From Adiantum capillus-veneris (Eukaryota > Streptophyta > Polypodiopsida > Polypodiales > Pteridaceae), in assembly GCA_014529385.2 (NCBI GenBank), contig CM043966.1, forward strand, positions 90,433,587 to 90,497,586: a DNA stretch of 64,000 nt, in the 5' to 3' direction. Every line of letters starts with the position of its first letter. Position 1 is the stretch's first letter. The notes under the pieces were generated by a model. The model made no database searches. It saw nothing but the letters and a program-made list of their open reading frames with translations, and was not told where the DNA came from. Positions 32,546-43,889 of the stretch are shown one piece after another. Position numbers and translations under genes: made by a program.

Positions 32546-32807
32546 TGCTTCCACTAGTGGAATAGCCTCCAAAGGTGCTAGTCGAATAGCCGCTAAAGGT
32601 GCTCGGAGTCGCAACGATGCCGTAGAGCGGGATCGGTGCACTCACTGCCGATGCTGGGTGTCACTCTTGTGTGGTAGAGGCACCTCACCTGTGGGTGTGG
32701 CAAGCACAACCATCCGTGGGAAAACGCTAGACCGCGGGAACACTCGATGTCAGGGTCAGATGTCAAAAAACTGCCTGTGTAAAGAGTGTCACCAAAATTG
32801 TTGTTAA
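32481..32807 (+). CDS. Small Cys-rich ORF of unknown function
   Basis: A 108-codon frame lying largely in unique DNA between the two direct repeats. The C-terminal half is Cys/Arg-rich: CTHCRCW (residues about 52-58), then RCQGQMSKNCLCKECHQNCC at the end. The Cys spacing suggests a zinc-binding cluster, but I cannot assign a family. The N-terminal 25 residues come from the duplicated repeat. No promoter or splice evidence; it could be chance coding in a GC-richer island. Confidence 0.25.
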   Translation: MLSEIPKSFNSLAYGSPTPGYDASTSGIASKGASRIAAKGARSRNDAVERDRCTHCRCWVSLLCGRGTSPVGVASTTIRGKTLDRGNTRCQGQMSKNCLCKECHQNCC

Positions 32808-33062
32808 ACCGAGTCAAATCAGTGCAAGACTCTGATGTCGGTGTCGAAATGGCAAATCGTCGATGTCGAAGATGCTTCCCGTTGATGTCGGTGCCGGTGC
32901 AGAGCGGCGAGTCATTGATGTCGGGCTCGCCAAAGTCAAGATGATGTCGAGGATGATGCCGAGTGTGCACGCACACTCTGTGTGTGTCGATGCCCGAGAA
33001 CAAATATCGTATATCTGGAGTCGGAAAGACGAGATGTCTATGTAGAAGAAAATTATAATGTT

Positions 33063-33065
<3 letters not shown>
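32808..33065. other. Continuation of the GC-richer island; no gene recognised
   Basis: Many GATGTCG(G) units (32830-32960) give a loose 12-18 base periodicity. A CT run follows at 33066-33101. Confidence 0.5.

Positions 33066-33101
<36 letters not shown>
33066..33101. repeat. (CT)n microsatellite
   Basis: Eighteen CT units immediately preceding copy 2 of the direct repeat. The equivalent place before copy 1 is the LINE ATCT tail. Confidence 0.95.
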
Positions 33102-33104
<3 letters not shown>

Positions 33105-33450
33105 GCACACAAAGAGCTTTCTCTCTCTCACTGGCTCGCTCGGATGGTTGAGAGCGGGTGTGTATGAGTTGCTAAGGAGTTGGGGTTCAGAGGATTATGG
33201 TGGGATAAATTGCTAGCACACACTAAGTGTGTAGTTTAAATTTTTTTTAAAAATTTACTATACTGTCGAAATGGCAAACTCTGCGTACTATCGATTGACA
33301 ACAGGGTGTGCTTCTCCTTGCTCAGGTTTGCTTCCTTGTTGCCCTCTGTATGCTCCCTGCATCACCAATTCTCCCGACTCTCCAATTGCAGCACTGTTCG
33401 AAATTCCTAAAGCTTCAATTCCCCTGCATATGGTTCCCCTACTCCCGGCT
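33098..33450. repeat. Direct repeat, copy 2 (partner 32187-32545)
   Basis: See the partner for shared motifs. This copy continues without break into 33451-33958, the presumed minus-strand LTR and leader. Confidence 0.9.
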
Positions 33451-33479
33451 CTGTTGTAATCACTGTCAATTTTCTTGCT

Positions 33480-33668
33480 GCTGCCGGCAGATCCAATCTG
33501 TTGAGTACAAGGGATTTGCATTTGCTCGACTGGCTTTGATTCCCTCAGCTTGACTGCTCCAAACTCGAACCTGCTTTCTCTGTTGCCAACTTGAAGCTTC
33601 CTTACTTCAAGCTTTCCTTGAGCACTGTGTGCAGCGCTCGTAAGCCCGATTTTCCTTGCCTTTCAAAA

Positions 33669-33710
<42 letters not shown>

Positions 33711-33958
33711 AACCTGCATCTCGACTCCCTGTTCAACCCTCTATCCTGCTGAGCTTGCCAAGCTCTCCTTGCTCGGGGTTGCTGTACACGCGGGGTGTAG
33801 CTAGGGATGTTGGTGTGCTCTTATACCACAGGTTGTGTTTGTGGAGCATTAGAGAGTAGTACTACTCTCATCTCCTTATTTTCCTTATGAACAAAGAATG
33901 AGATGTAATGGGTGGGCGCTCGGCCATGGCCAATGGCCAGTTGGCCTAAAACCCAACA
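33480..33958 (-). repeat. Minus-strand LTR-like sequence
   Basis: Read on the minus strand, a purine-rich GCACGAGGGAGA (33970-33959) precedes TGTTGGG at 33958, the arrangement of polypurine tract plus LTR start. A TATAA box lies at 33826-33821, about 130 bases into the LTR. An internal CT run (33669-33709) falls in the leader. The lower border is not determined. No coding sequence of this element was recognised to its right. Confidence 0.5.
33821..33826 (-). promoter_or_regulatory. TATA box in the minus-strand LTR
   Basis: On the minus strand, TGTGGTATAAGAGCAC, placed where an LTR promoter is expected. Confidence 0.4.
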
Positions 33959-33970
33959 TCTCCCTCGTGC

Positions 33971-35105
33971 CCATTCTGAAGAGGATTTGCTTTGACAAAC
34001 ATTCCCCAGCATCCCGGCTTTGATCTAGCATTTTGTCTCGGACTATACTCCCCAATTTCTTGCTTCGATGACACACACTAACACATAGCAGCTTCGACGG
34101 TGTATTTTGGAGCACTTTTTCCCATGAGCACGACTTCTGAATGGCAGTTTCAACCACACGTAGCTAGTTGATCGTGCTGTGCGCTTGGTTTTTGATTGAC
34201 GTGTTTTTTTGACCGATGAGGTAGTGTGCTAGTTTCTTGACACTTTTGTTCACAGGTTGCACGTTCTTTGTTCAGCACAGATAGTGCTCATGTATGATTG
34301 CATCCGTGGATATAGCTTGAGCTAGATATAGCTTGCAGGTACCAGGTCACAGGTTTATAGTACTTTTGGACAGATGCAGGTTCACAGAGCCGCTCATTCA
34401 GGAGTGAGCTTATTTGCTAGGGTTTTGGCATTTTATGTATACCATTTGTGGATTTGTTTACTAAGACACTGAGTGTCTATGCTTATGCACTATTGGTGAG
34501 ATTTGTTGAGTTTTCGCTCAATTTTTAGGAAAACCTCTGTCGGATTTTTCCTAGATTCTTGCCATGTTCTATGCATATCTGCAGTTTTACACTTTGATGG
34601 TTTAGTGGTTGAGTTTGACCCCCATTTTGACAGTGATCAAGTGTTCCCTCTCATTTTGACGTTTTTTGTCAGCTTGGACACACTTTAGTGTTCTTGTACC
34701 CTCTCTCGTAGGAGTGAGGATTGTGTATGCTTGTGTGGCTATAGAGACAGACAGTCACAGGTTTTTTGTGGATTTTTGCATGCAGTTTCTCTTGTGGGAT
34801 ACGTTTTGAGCAAGTTTGCTCACTACTTGCGTTTATGGTTATGTGCTTTACGCTCAAATGAGTTGTTTGTCCCAAATTGTACGCTTGCACATATAGCAAA
34901 TTGTGGAGCTGATTTTATGCATATGTGATCATCGGTTTTGATGCGTTTAATCATGGTTTCCATATTGTGTAGTGGTCGAGTTATCTCCCACTTTGTTGTC
35001 AGTTTGGCATGGTTTTATGGTAAAGATTGTACTTGAGTTTTTGCCTAGTTTATTGGGGAGACTCTGCCAAATTTTTTCCAGGTTTTCTTGCCATAGTTTC
35101 TTGAC
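33971..35105. other. Leader-like DNA before a copia gag relic; no gene
   Basis: T-rich on the plus strand. Two diverged direct repeats (about 34503-34590 and 35033-35100) share TTGAGTTTT, the ACTCTGCC/ACCTCTGTC-like core and TTCTTGCCAT. No family motif is seen. Confidence 0.45.
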
Positions 35106-35113
35106 ATTCACTT

Positions 35114-35660
35114 ATGGTTGCAGACATGTGTGACAATTTAGAGTCTATAGTGATGACTCATGAGAGGCAGCGGTCTCGTAGTTGCCAATACATGCGATGT
35201 TGGCATTGTAGCCACACACGACGCATTAGACACAATTGTTTCAGATGTAAGAGGCAACTGCAAAGATCTATGCATGGTGCAGATGAGGTTTTGGCACATG
35301 CTAGAGTGATGGCTTGGTGATGTCACATTTGTATTTAGCATTCCTCCTAATTACGTGTCTCTAAGAGGTGACACTTCTCCACAATGGTTGTCAGAAGAGG
35401 ATGCAGTCTTCCACGTCACACCACATCATGACTGGTTTAGCACCTTCTCTAGTGGGAGCTTTGGTTGTGTACACTTGATCGATGGTTCGGCATTTGAAAT
35501 TGCAAGTTCTTGAGATGTTTTCATGTCATTGCCTAGTGGTGCATCATATATGCTACAACATGTGTGCTATGTTTCTCAACTGAGATAGAGCTTGATCTCA
35601 GTGAGATAGTTAGCAGATTTTGGGTGTCAGATATTGCTTAGACAGTAGTCTTTCTAGATG
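35114..35660 (+). pseudogene. Copia gag C-terminus and aspartic protease remnant
   Basis: CWHCSHTRRIRHNC (about 35197-35240) is a Gag CCHC knuckle in which the GH pair is replaced by RR, so zinc binding is damaged. Downstream, at 35430-35650, DWFSTFSSGSFGCVHL, then DGSAFEIASS, then LQHVCYVSQLR-SLISV-LADFG match the copia protease domain, including the nV-yVP-l--NLlSv block. Several stops interrupt it (about 35320, 35514, 35587, 35638). The family protease cuts the Gag-Pol polyprotein. Confidence 0.7.
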
Positions 35661-36320
35661 CATTGCAAATCATCAGTGATTGTCAGAGGAGCCGCAGTGG
35701 CTTGGTATATCCTATGCATGTATCTGAGGTTCGAGACGGCATAGTCTTGGTTTTCTTGTTGACACGCTTTGAGCGAGAGACGAGACGTGTCTCCTTTGCA
35801 GGTGAGCTCCACCATGATCATGAGATAGAGCATTTAGCTATGCAGGACGTGCCAATAGACTCTATAGAGATAGAGGTAGAGCGGCAGTGCTCTAGTGAGA
35901 TGCAGTAGTAGGTGTTGTCAAGGTTTGTGCAGGCAGAGATAGAGTGGTTCTGCTCCCTAAAGACACAGGCAAAGATGATAGACATGGAGTTCTTTGATAT
36001 GCTCATGCTAGAGGCCGATGAGTTAGTGCCAGGACGCACAGTTCTATCTATGGGTGAGAGGGTTGTAACCATCCCAGTGTCGGCATTGACACATCCACAC
36101 GTGGTGGGTAGTCCTGATGATGTAGTACATACAGATAGTGCAAGCGAGGTGAGTATAGCTAGGTTTGTGCAGATTTTCTCAGCGTTTGGGTGTCTCATGT
36201 AAGACCTCATAGCAACTGCAATGAGAGCATTTGCATCAGGGATTGTCAATCGTACGGTGAATGACACTAGCATGATGCATAGTGAAGTCTTGCTGACCAT
36301 ACAAAGAAGTCTGTGAGATT
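35661..36320 (+). pseudogene. Residual copia-element ORFs, not recognised
   Basis: Two in-frame stretches (35663-35908 and 35912-36202). One has REtRRVSF (about 35790-35810) followed by an acidic segment, resembling the spacer between integrase and RT in copia. No integrase or RT motif is present, so most of pol has been deleted. Confidence 0.35.
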
Positions 36321-36574
36321 TACATGCAAGCTCTAGCATGGATACACACACTCATCTATCCCTAGAGCCAATATGGTTGCATGCAGATCGATTGAGCGAG
36401 CCAATGGGCATAGGTTGAGAGAGTCTCTCAGCTGTTTTCTTGTATAGCTGATAGGACTGCATGTGGATCGATTTGAGCGATCAAGTGAGCATAGGTTGAG
36501 AGAGTCTCTCACCTGTTTTCTTGTATATACTAGTAGTTTAGCTAGTAGGGCCCACTTATCGGCACATTCGCCTT
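36321..36574. other. 3' non-coding part of the copia relic
   Basis: Contains a near-duplicate of about 75 bases (36385-36460 and 36458-36530) sharing GCATAGGTTGAGAGAGTCTC and GTTTTCTTGTATA. Confidence 0.6.
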
Positions 36575-36586
36575 TAAGTGGGAGAT
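36575..36586 (+). other. Polypurine tract
   Basis: AAGTGGGAGAT immediately before TGTTGGGG, the typical plant copia junction between internal region and 3' LTR. Confidence 0.7.
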
Positions 36587-36830
36587 TGTTGGGGTAAATG
36601 GCTTGTGGCTTGCCAGACCACCCAGGTTATGAGCGCTCGTCCACTTCTCACCTTATCGATTGTACATATATACAACAATAAGGAGTAGCTCATTTGAGCC
36701 ATCCTCCACCCATAGCGGTCTACTCTCTCCTTCTCCCCTTCCGCACGCACACAGCACCACATCCGCACTGCACATGCACACTTCACACTTCGTGGCTTAA
36801 AAAAGATCTTACCCAAATCATAATTGTTTG
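36587..36830 (+). repeat. 3' LTR of the gag/protease-only copia relic (right end approximate)
   Basis: Opens TGTTGGGGTAAATGG after the polypurine tract. TATA-like ATATATA at 36666-36672. No identical 5' LTR was found upstream, so the right border is estimated. Confidence 0.55.
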
Positions 36831-36945
36831 CCACCTCATTTGCAACCTAACCTAGCTTGTTGGCCCCTCAAGTAAACATGCTTCAAAACTATCTTTGACT
36901 CTTTCACCATCCACATGTCACCTCTGGATACACCCAAGTTAGTCA

Positions 36946-37000
<55 letters not shown>

Positions 37001-37098
37001 GGCAAAGAGAGGAGCTTCGCAAACAACCCACTACCTGATTTGATAGGAGTGCATTTTCTTGTTAGAATTGCCTTTTGGGATTGTGACTAGGTCCTTTC

Positions 37099-37129
<31 letters not shown>

Positions 37130-38450
37130 GCTATTTTAACATAAATAATAAGACATAATTGAACTTTTACATTCAAAAGACAGCTAGCTCCAGAGAAAGG
37201 GAAATAATTACAAAAACAACACGGTCTTAGAATTATCTTTGTACAATGTTTATAAGAATGAAGACTCATTCTAGTATACAGATATCAGAAGTACTTCCCT
37301 CACAGTAGGTGTAAGTGTAATCATGTGTAGACAACTTCTTTAAGCCAAAAAAGAACTTCCAAGGTAAGATAGAGTCCTTACCTGCATCCATCCAAACCAA
37401 ACAATAGATATTTTAGCCTTGGATGTGTTTTATAGGTATCAATGGACTATACCAGTTGTTATCCATGTCCATCTTACAACATTTTTAACTTACAAGCTTA
37501 GTCCAAAGTATTTATGTGTTCCATATACATTAAAAAATATATTATTACCCCAAAGTTTATATTTTAGCATAAAGATTATTCTGATTAGAAGGCCATAACC
37601 CCTTCTAATCCAAGTGTCTTATCCCCCCATCAACAACTTTATCAGTTTTTTTGTTTTTTCCTTTGCCAGATTAGTGAAGCTCCATCACATGAAGCAATAA
37701 AAGAAGCCTTAAAAAAGAAAAAATCCCTTAATGTTCAAGAATATCAAGCTTGTTTTTTGTTTATTTAGGACAGATACAATTTATGCCCATTAGGGTTCAT
37801 GGAATCCAGTCCTTCCCAAGTTTGTATGTCATTTACATTGATTATACATCTCTTAGCCGACCAAGTGGCAGAGAACCCTTGCGGTATCCAGTCGGGACCG
37901 AATGTCAAACCATGAAGTAAAAGGAATAGATGTCATAATAATCAATATCTAATTCTCCTAAATGATTTTCTCATGTTAAACTGATCATTTAATATGGGGA
38001 AGTGCCACGGGAGAGAAAGCTGGAATATTGGTTAAGCTAGTAGACCGGCCACATTAGGGATCCAAAGGAGGGAAAATAGGGATCCAAAGGGGGGGGGGCA
38101 TCTGCAAAAGAGCTATGTGCAACAATGGGCTCAAAAGACCCTAAGGTTCATCCCATTAAGACTTCCAAAATTCAAAGGTTGTGTCCAAAGGTCAAACATT
38201 AGGGGAATTGGATGCTTTGTGTGTGTCCCAAAAAGTCTTTGTCAAGCCCTACATAGGAGGGGGCGAGCCCAGGAAGTAGGGGATGAGAGAGAAACACCCA
38301 CACACACTCACAAGCTTCATTTGTACACAAGGGGAAAGAGGGACACATGTCAGCTCCCTAGGCCAGATGCCCACAAGGTATACTCAAATCCTATTGGATG
38401 GCCATGGAGGTGGACCAATCAAAATTAGGCTAGAGTAAATCTAGTTTAAT
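36831..38450. other. No gene seen; AG and GT microsatellites
   Basis: An (AG)n run at 36951-36998 and a (GT)n run at 37101-37128. The rest is anonymous AT-rich DNA without recognisable motifs. Confidence 0.5.
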
Positions 38451-39060
38451 TAATTTAAAAACACTTAATAAAAGAACCAATAAGAATTAAGCTCTCTAGA
38501 AGACTTTTGGACAGTCTCCCAAGGGGACCAATGAGCATTCAGTAGCCCAATGGCTTGCATGATTCCTATTGGCCAGGAGGCAAAGGGGTCCAATGAGAGT
38601 TTAGTTGCATTTATTAATTACCTAAAGCTCTCACAAAAGGGGAAATGGGGACACATGTTAGAAGGCTATCACTTATGCTGCTTAATTTCCATTGGCTAGG
38701 CCTGGGGAGGTCCAATAGGGTTGTAGCATGAACATTTAGAAACGGGGGTCGACTAAGAGAGGGATGGGGGCTGATTTTTGCAATGCATTATCACACACAC
38801 ACTCACACAATCTCAGATGTGAAGCAAAGAAGACTCTCTCTCCTTCTCAAGCTTTAATGGAAAGCTTACCACCTACTCCAAGCTTGTGAGAAGGGATGCC
38901 TACACCAACAACTCTTGGCTTTGTGATGCAAATCCAACCAAGAGCCAAGCTTCAATGCATGCTCATCTCCTCTACCATGCTAATTACTAAGCTAAGCTAT
39001 GCTAATATGAGTGATTATGTGAGGAGATGTACATCTTTCTTGTAAGAATACTCCTTCTTG
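38451..39060. repeat. Fragment related to the leader at 13.5-14.1 kb
   Basis: Contains repeated CCAAT(A/G)-type segments (CCAATGAGCATTC, GGTCCAATGAGAG, GGTCCAATAGGG) similar in style to the 30-bp units at 13561. It is followed by CACACACAATCTC, AGCTTTAATGGAAAGCTT and CTTCAAGCTTGTGAG-like DNA resembling 13740-14100. It may be a diverged LTR/leader of the same family. Similarity was judged by eye. Confidence 0.4.
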
Positions 39061-39883
39061 AGGAATCTCAAATCTAGAGCGAGATTTTCCGAGCAATCCC
39101 TAAAATGAGCAAGACTGGCCAAGGCACACTATACAAAACAAAAACCAAACATGATTTTTTAGGTGACTTCAAGCACAACAAAAAAAAAACTAAAACAAGA
39201 TTACACCTAATTTTAATGGTAAAATGACCACAAATTTTTGACAGAAAAAACCCCTTGAACAAGGGTTTGTTGGTAGAATGTTTCCTTTGATAGGCTAGTG
39301 ATCCTTGTTGAAGATAGTGGCACCATGATTCCAATGGATATAAATCTCCTATTTCTACCTCCCTACATGTAGGACCACGTGCACAAGACTTACACTAAAA
39401 GAGTAAGGTTTTTGTCACTCGAACAAATCTCATGAATAAGGAGAGTCTGGGAGCTTGAGATTCTTTTCACTTCTTCTTCTTCTTCTTCTCCTCTCTCTTG
39501 CTCTACCTCGATCAAGTTATTGTGGGTTGATGTAAAATAACATACTATGGATTTGAAGTTACTCTAGAGAAAACGGTGGAAACTTGAAAATAATTCTATT
39601 ATTGCAATGAGGCTATTCTTTTGAGAAAATCCACATCATGGTATATATTAAAGTTTGGATCACACCAATGTAGGTAGCCTTCTATCGGGGGGGGGGGGGG
39701 GAGTGGGAGTTAGTGGTGTTGCCAAAGGTGCTGGCGACAAACGTGTCAAGGGAGGTGGTAATGGTGGGGGATTATAAAGAGTGCTTTGATAGTAGAGTAC
39801 ACAAGGTTGATAAAGCTATGAACAATTTTCTTATGACAACTTTGTCCACATGCTAGTTCTCTTTCACCTGCGCATATCGATAG
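39061..39883. other. No gene seen; poly-G run
   Basis: A 15-base G run at 39687-39701; otherwise anonymous. Confidence 0.5.
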
Positions 39884-39996
39884 AAACCTAGGTTTGGTGT
39901 AATTCCACCTATAAATTTTGAGATTTATCTTCAAATTCAACGTAGAAGGTGAATAGACCTACAAAATTTAGAGAAATTTAGTGTAAAAACCTTCTC
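39884..39996. repeat. Inverted-repeat pair, left arm
   Basis: AAACCTAGGTTTGGTGTAAT through CTACAAAATTTAGAGAAATTTAGTG is matched in inverse orientation at 40704-40825. Both outer ends are the palindrome AAACCTAGGTTT. Confidence 0.85.
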
Positions 39997-40703
39997 TTGA
40001 ATTTTCCATGTTAATATGAGCACAACTCAAAGCTCCTAGATTGCTCTGGCTTCCTAGTTTGTTGAGTTGTCCGTCATGCCTCGACCCAGATTACTCACCC
40101 AACGTGTGATGCCCCTATGATGAATACACTTCTTAGAGCCATGGTGCATGATTGTCATTGTAGTCCTTTGAAATGCTTTTCCTAATGCGGCTTAGCCCTC
40201 CATTTTTGTTTGTACTCTATTTATTGTTTGGGAGTTGTACGTCCATCAATGCCTCATAGCAATTCAAATGGATGGTAGTCTAGCATTGCATATGTCCTCT
40301 TGCTGAATGATGTGGCCCAGGCCTCGGTCCTTAGCACCCTATAAGGTAACCCCCTCAAAGGGGTAACTGGGAGATTTGGTGTGCTACAACAAACAACATT
40401 GTGCCACGTTGAGACAACTATGTTGGCTAGGAAAGGTAAATCTTAGGGTCCCTAATCATTGAAAATTTTGGTTTTGAAGGAGTTGGGAAAGAAAATTCAC
40501 AATAGACGAGGCAAGAAGGTCCTCAAGTTCAATAGTCTTCATTTTCAACAACTATATAGTATAAACAAAACCCTTTAAAAAATCTCTTTGAAAGAGACGC
40601 GGACTCTTTCACGTACGGGCAGGGACCAGTGCTCAAAAAAAACTTTGTTCTGAAAACTTGGCAAACCTACCTATGAGAATTTTAGTGGTTAACTGACTAA
40701 ATT
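39997..40703. other. Spacer between the inverted-repeat arms; no gene
   Basis: About 700 bases without a recognisable coding region. It includes CTCTTTGAAAGAGACGCGGACTC near 40590, related to the hairpin at 42848. Confidence 0.5.
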
Positions 40704-40825
40704 TGAAGATTTTACACCAAATGACGCTAAATTTCTCTAAATTTTGTAGGTTTTCTCACTTTCAAACTTAAAATTTAGAGGTAAATCTCGAAATTTGCAA
40801 GTGGGATTACACTAAACCTAGGTTT
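40704..40825. repeat. Inverted-repeat pair, right arm
   Basis: Reverse complement of the left arm with scattered differences, ending in AAACCTAGGTTT (40814-40825). Overall layout resembles a foldback or MITE-like element of about 940 bp, or two opposed copies of one repeat. Target-site duplications could not be confirmed. Confidence 0.85.
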
Positions 40826-40949
40826 TTTTTTCAACCCCTCCCCCTCTCTTTCTCTCCCCTCGCACTCTCTCGATCTCTTTAAAAAAGAATTCTCTGAAAG
40901 AGCCCGCGCCAGCGTGGACTTTTTGTTTAGAGAGATTGAGAGGGATGGA

Positions 40950-40962
40950 GGGGGGGGGGGGG

Positions 40963-41020
<58 letters not shown>
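40950..41020. repeat. Poly-G (16) joined to (GA)n
   Basis: Sixteen Gs at 40950-40965 run directly into about 27 GA dinucleotides. Confidence 0.95.
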
Positions 41021-42307
<1,287 letters not shown>

Positions 42308-42493
42308 TCAGAGAACTGTCAGCGCACAAAGAGGCTGACCTTGAATGGGAACTACAATCTCCTCCGATCCAAAGCTAAGCCTTGAAACAAACAGAGCTTG
42401 TGCTCTTGCTGCATGCAACTGTTGAAGTGATACGATAGCACCTGGCAAACGCGAGATCCTAGAAGACACTGGTCTGATGAGAGAAGACAACAT
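42308..42493 (-). CDS. Possible first exon with organelle-targeting-like N-terminus
   Basis: A 61-codon minus-strand frame from ATG 42493. Residues 1-40 are rich in Arg, Ser, Leu and Ala with no acidic residue (RPVSSRISRLPGAIVSLQQL), the composition of a mitochondrial presequence. A pyrimidine-rich stretch upstream (42535-42505 on the minus strand) would fit a plant 5' UTR. No downstream exon was recognised, and chance cannot be excluded. Confidence 0.25.
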   Translation of the reverse strand: MLSSLIRPVSSRISRLPGAIVSLQQLHAARAQALFVSRLSFGSEEIVVPIQGQPLCALTVL

Positions 42494-42767
42494 TGGAGAG
42501 GGGGAAGGGGAAGAGGAGCTGCCACCCTTAAGGGCTATTGGGAAGCATCACTGCAGAGGGCCTCGAGAAAGTTTGCCTTAATTAAGCGGACGCCCGTGCA
42601 GGAGTCAGGTAAATGGGAAATTAGAGGAGGTGCAGAAGTGGAAGTCGAAGGTGCAGCTTATGTGTAAGAGAGGAGCTCTGTCTGATATGATCAGCATGCG
42701 CCTTCCTCGGCAAAGCATCTGCTCAATAGATGAGACTCTGCATTCGCATAGCTGCAGATTTTGAGAA

Positions 42768-42768
<1 letters not shown>
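42494..42768. other. No gene seen
   Basis: Purine-rich on the plus strand; nothing recognised. Confidence 0.4.

Positions 42769-42838
<70 letters not shown>
42769..42838. repeat. (CT)n microsatellite
   Basis: About 35 CT units with one GT interruption, ending at CAGTCAAAAAGAAAC, the sequence that also borders the CT run at 41441. Confidence 0.95.
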
Positions 42839-42840
<2 letters not shown>

Positions 42841-42847
42841 CAAAAAG

Positions 42848-42895
42848 AAACTCTTTGAAAGAGCGCGCACCTGCACGCACTCTTTCAAAGAGTTT
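42848..42895. repeat. Perfect 16-bp inverted repeat (hairpin)
   Basis: Arms AAACTCTTTGAAAGAG (42848-42863) and CTCTTTCAAAGAGTTT (42880-42895) surround the 16-base loop CGCGCACCTGCACGCA. Each arm also contains the short palindrome CTCTTTGAAAGAG/CTCTTTCAAAGAG. Confidence 0.95.
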
Positions 42896-42924
42896 CATTT
42901 TTACTGTGAGAGAGAGAGACAGAA

Positions 42925-42945
42925 GGGGGGGGGGGGGGGGGGGGG
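42925..42945. repeat. Poly-G run of 21
   Basis: An uninterrupted G run shortly after a short GA run, about 30 bases from the hairpin. Confidence 0.9.
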
Positions 42946-43110
42946 AAGGAGGTGCTTTTCGGTCTGTTTGTCTGCAGATCTCGTTCCGAAATTCTTGCCT
43001 CATCAAATTTTCAAATAGGTTAGCAACAGAGCTGGACGAGGAGGGTGTCTAGAGGGAAACAAACAAAACATGAAGTGTGCGTGGAGGTCCGGTCCAGTTT
43101 ATCGTGATCC

Positions 43111-43151
<41 letters not shown>

Positions 43152-43599
43152 ATATGTGTGAGACAATAAGCAGCCTGATGAAGGTCACCATGATTCCTCA
43201 CACAGCCAGCGTTTGGCTCCTTGGCTAGCTTACAAATGCAATCATAAGTAGACTTCTGACCTCACGGCATCTAAGCTTCTCTCACTCATCCACCCAGCTA
43301 GCTGCTCTTGCATGACACAAGTGAGCAGGCGTATCTGTAAAGATCAAAGGACACCTACATGTATGCAAATCACGATGTTACACAAGCATGATCTGGTGAA
43401 CCAATGTTTGAAGCCAATATCCTCACACACTCTGCGAAAAGCGCAAGCAGCTAGTTGCAGTCATGAACCCGCTGGCTTAATTACTTGAGGATTTCAACCA
43501 TCATAAGCTTTTCTACCCTCATGTCCAATTTGACGTTTACTCGTTCTATTTCTTTGCCCTCTGCCGTCTGCATTGCCAACAGCCTGATAGCATCGACAA
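42946..43599. other. No gene seen; short CT run
   Basis: A CT run at 43112-43145. 43150-43590 lies 3' of the SWIB fragment in its orientation and could be its 3' flank. Confidence 0.4.
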
Positions 43600-43889
43600 A
43601 AAAAATGTGATGACAAGTACTTGAGCACTAGCATTGTCTAGTCCAAGTGCCTTCTTAAGTGGAGGATCACATAAGATTTGCGATTTCTCAGTACTACTAT
43701 GCAGCTTGTGAGCCTTGATGTAGTCCCATACTCGCTTGAGAGTATCAGGCTTTGTGGTCTCCGAGGTTTGCGAGATGGGAGCAAGCTGGAGGAGACCCTA
43801 TAGCGGATCTGAGCGCCACCTCTAGGCTCGGGCTTGGGGCTGGGCTCGGGAGTGGTTTTAAGTTCGACCTTGGGCACTTTCTTGCTCAT
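43600..43889 (-). pseudogene. SWIB/MDM2-domain gene fragment, frameshifted
   Basis: On the minus strand from 43797 to about 43600 the frame reads GLLQLAPIS, then KPDTLKRVWDYIKAHKLHS, then EKSQILCDPPLKKALGL. This matches the SWIB domain pattern of W-YIK-h-LQ-p-nKr-I-cD--Lk---g. Plant SWIB proteins are chromatin or plastid-nucleoid factors. ATG 43889 opens a Lys/Pro-rich segment (MSKKVPKVELKTTPEPSPKP) in a frame offset by two bases, so an indel near 43800 separates it from the domain. The C-terminal helices (LSKHL-type) are lost into other sequence. It is either an eroded pseudogene or a fragment carried by a transposon. It is the only host-like domain in the window. Confidence 0.65.

Noticed and set aside
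35818-36351. 177-codon minus-strand frame
   Set aside because: Antisense of the copia relic; no domain recognised, and the plus strand has gag/protease, polypurine tract and LTR in consistent order.
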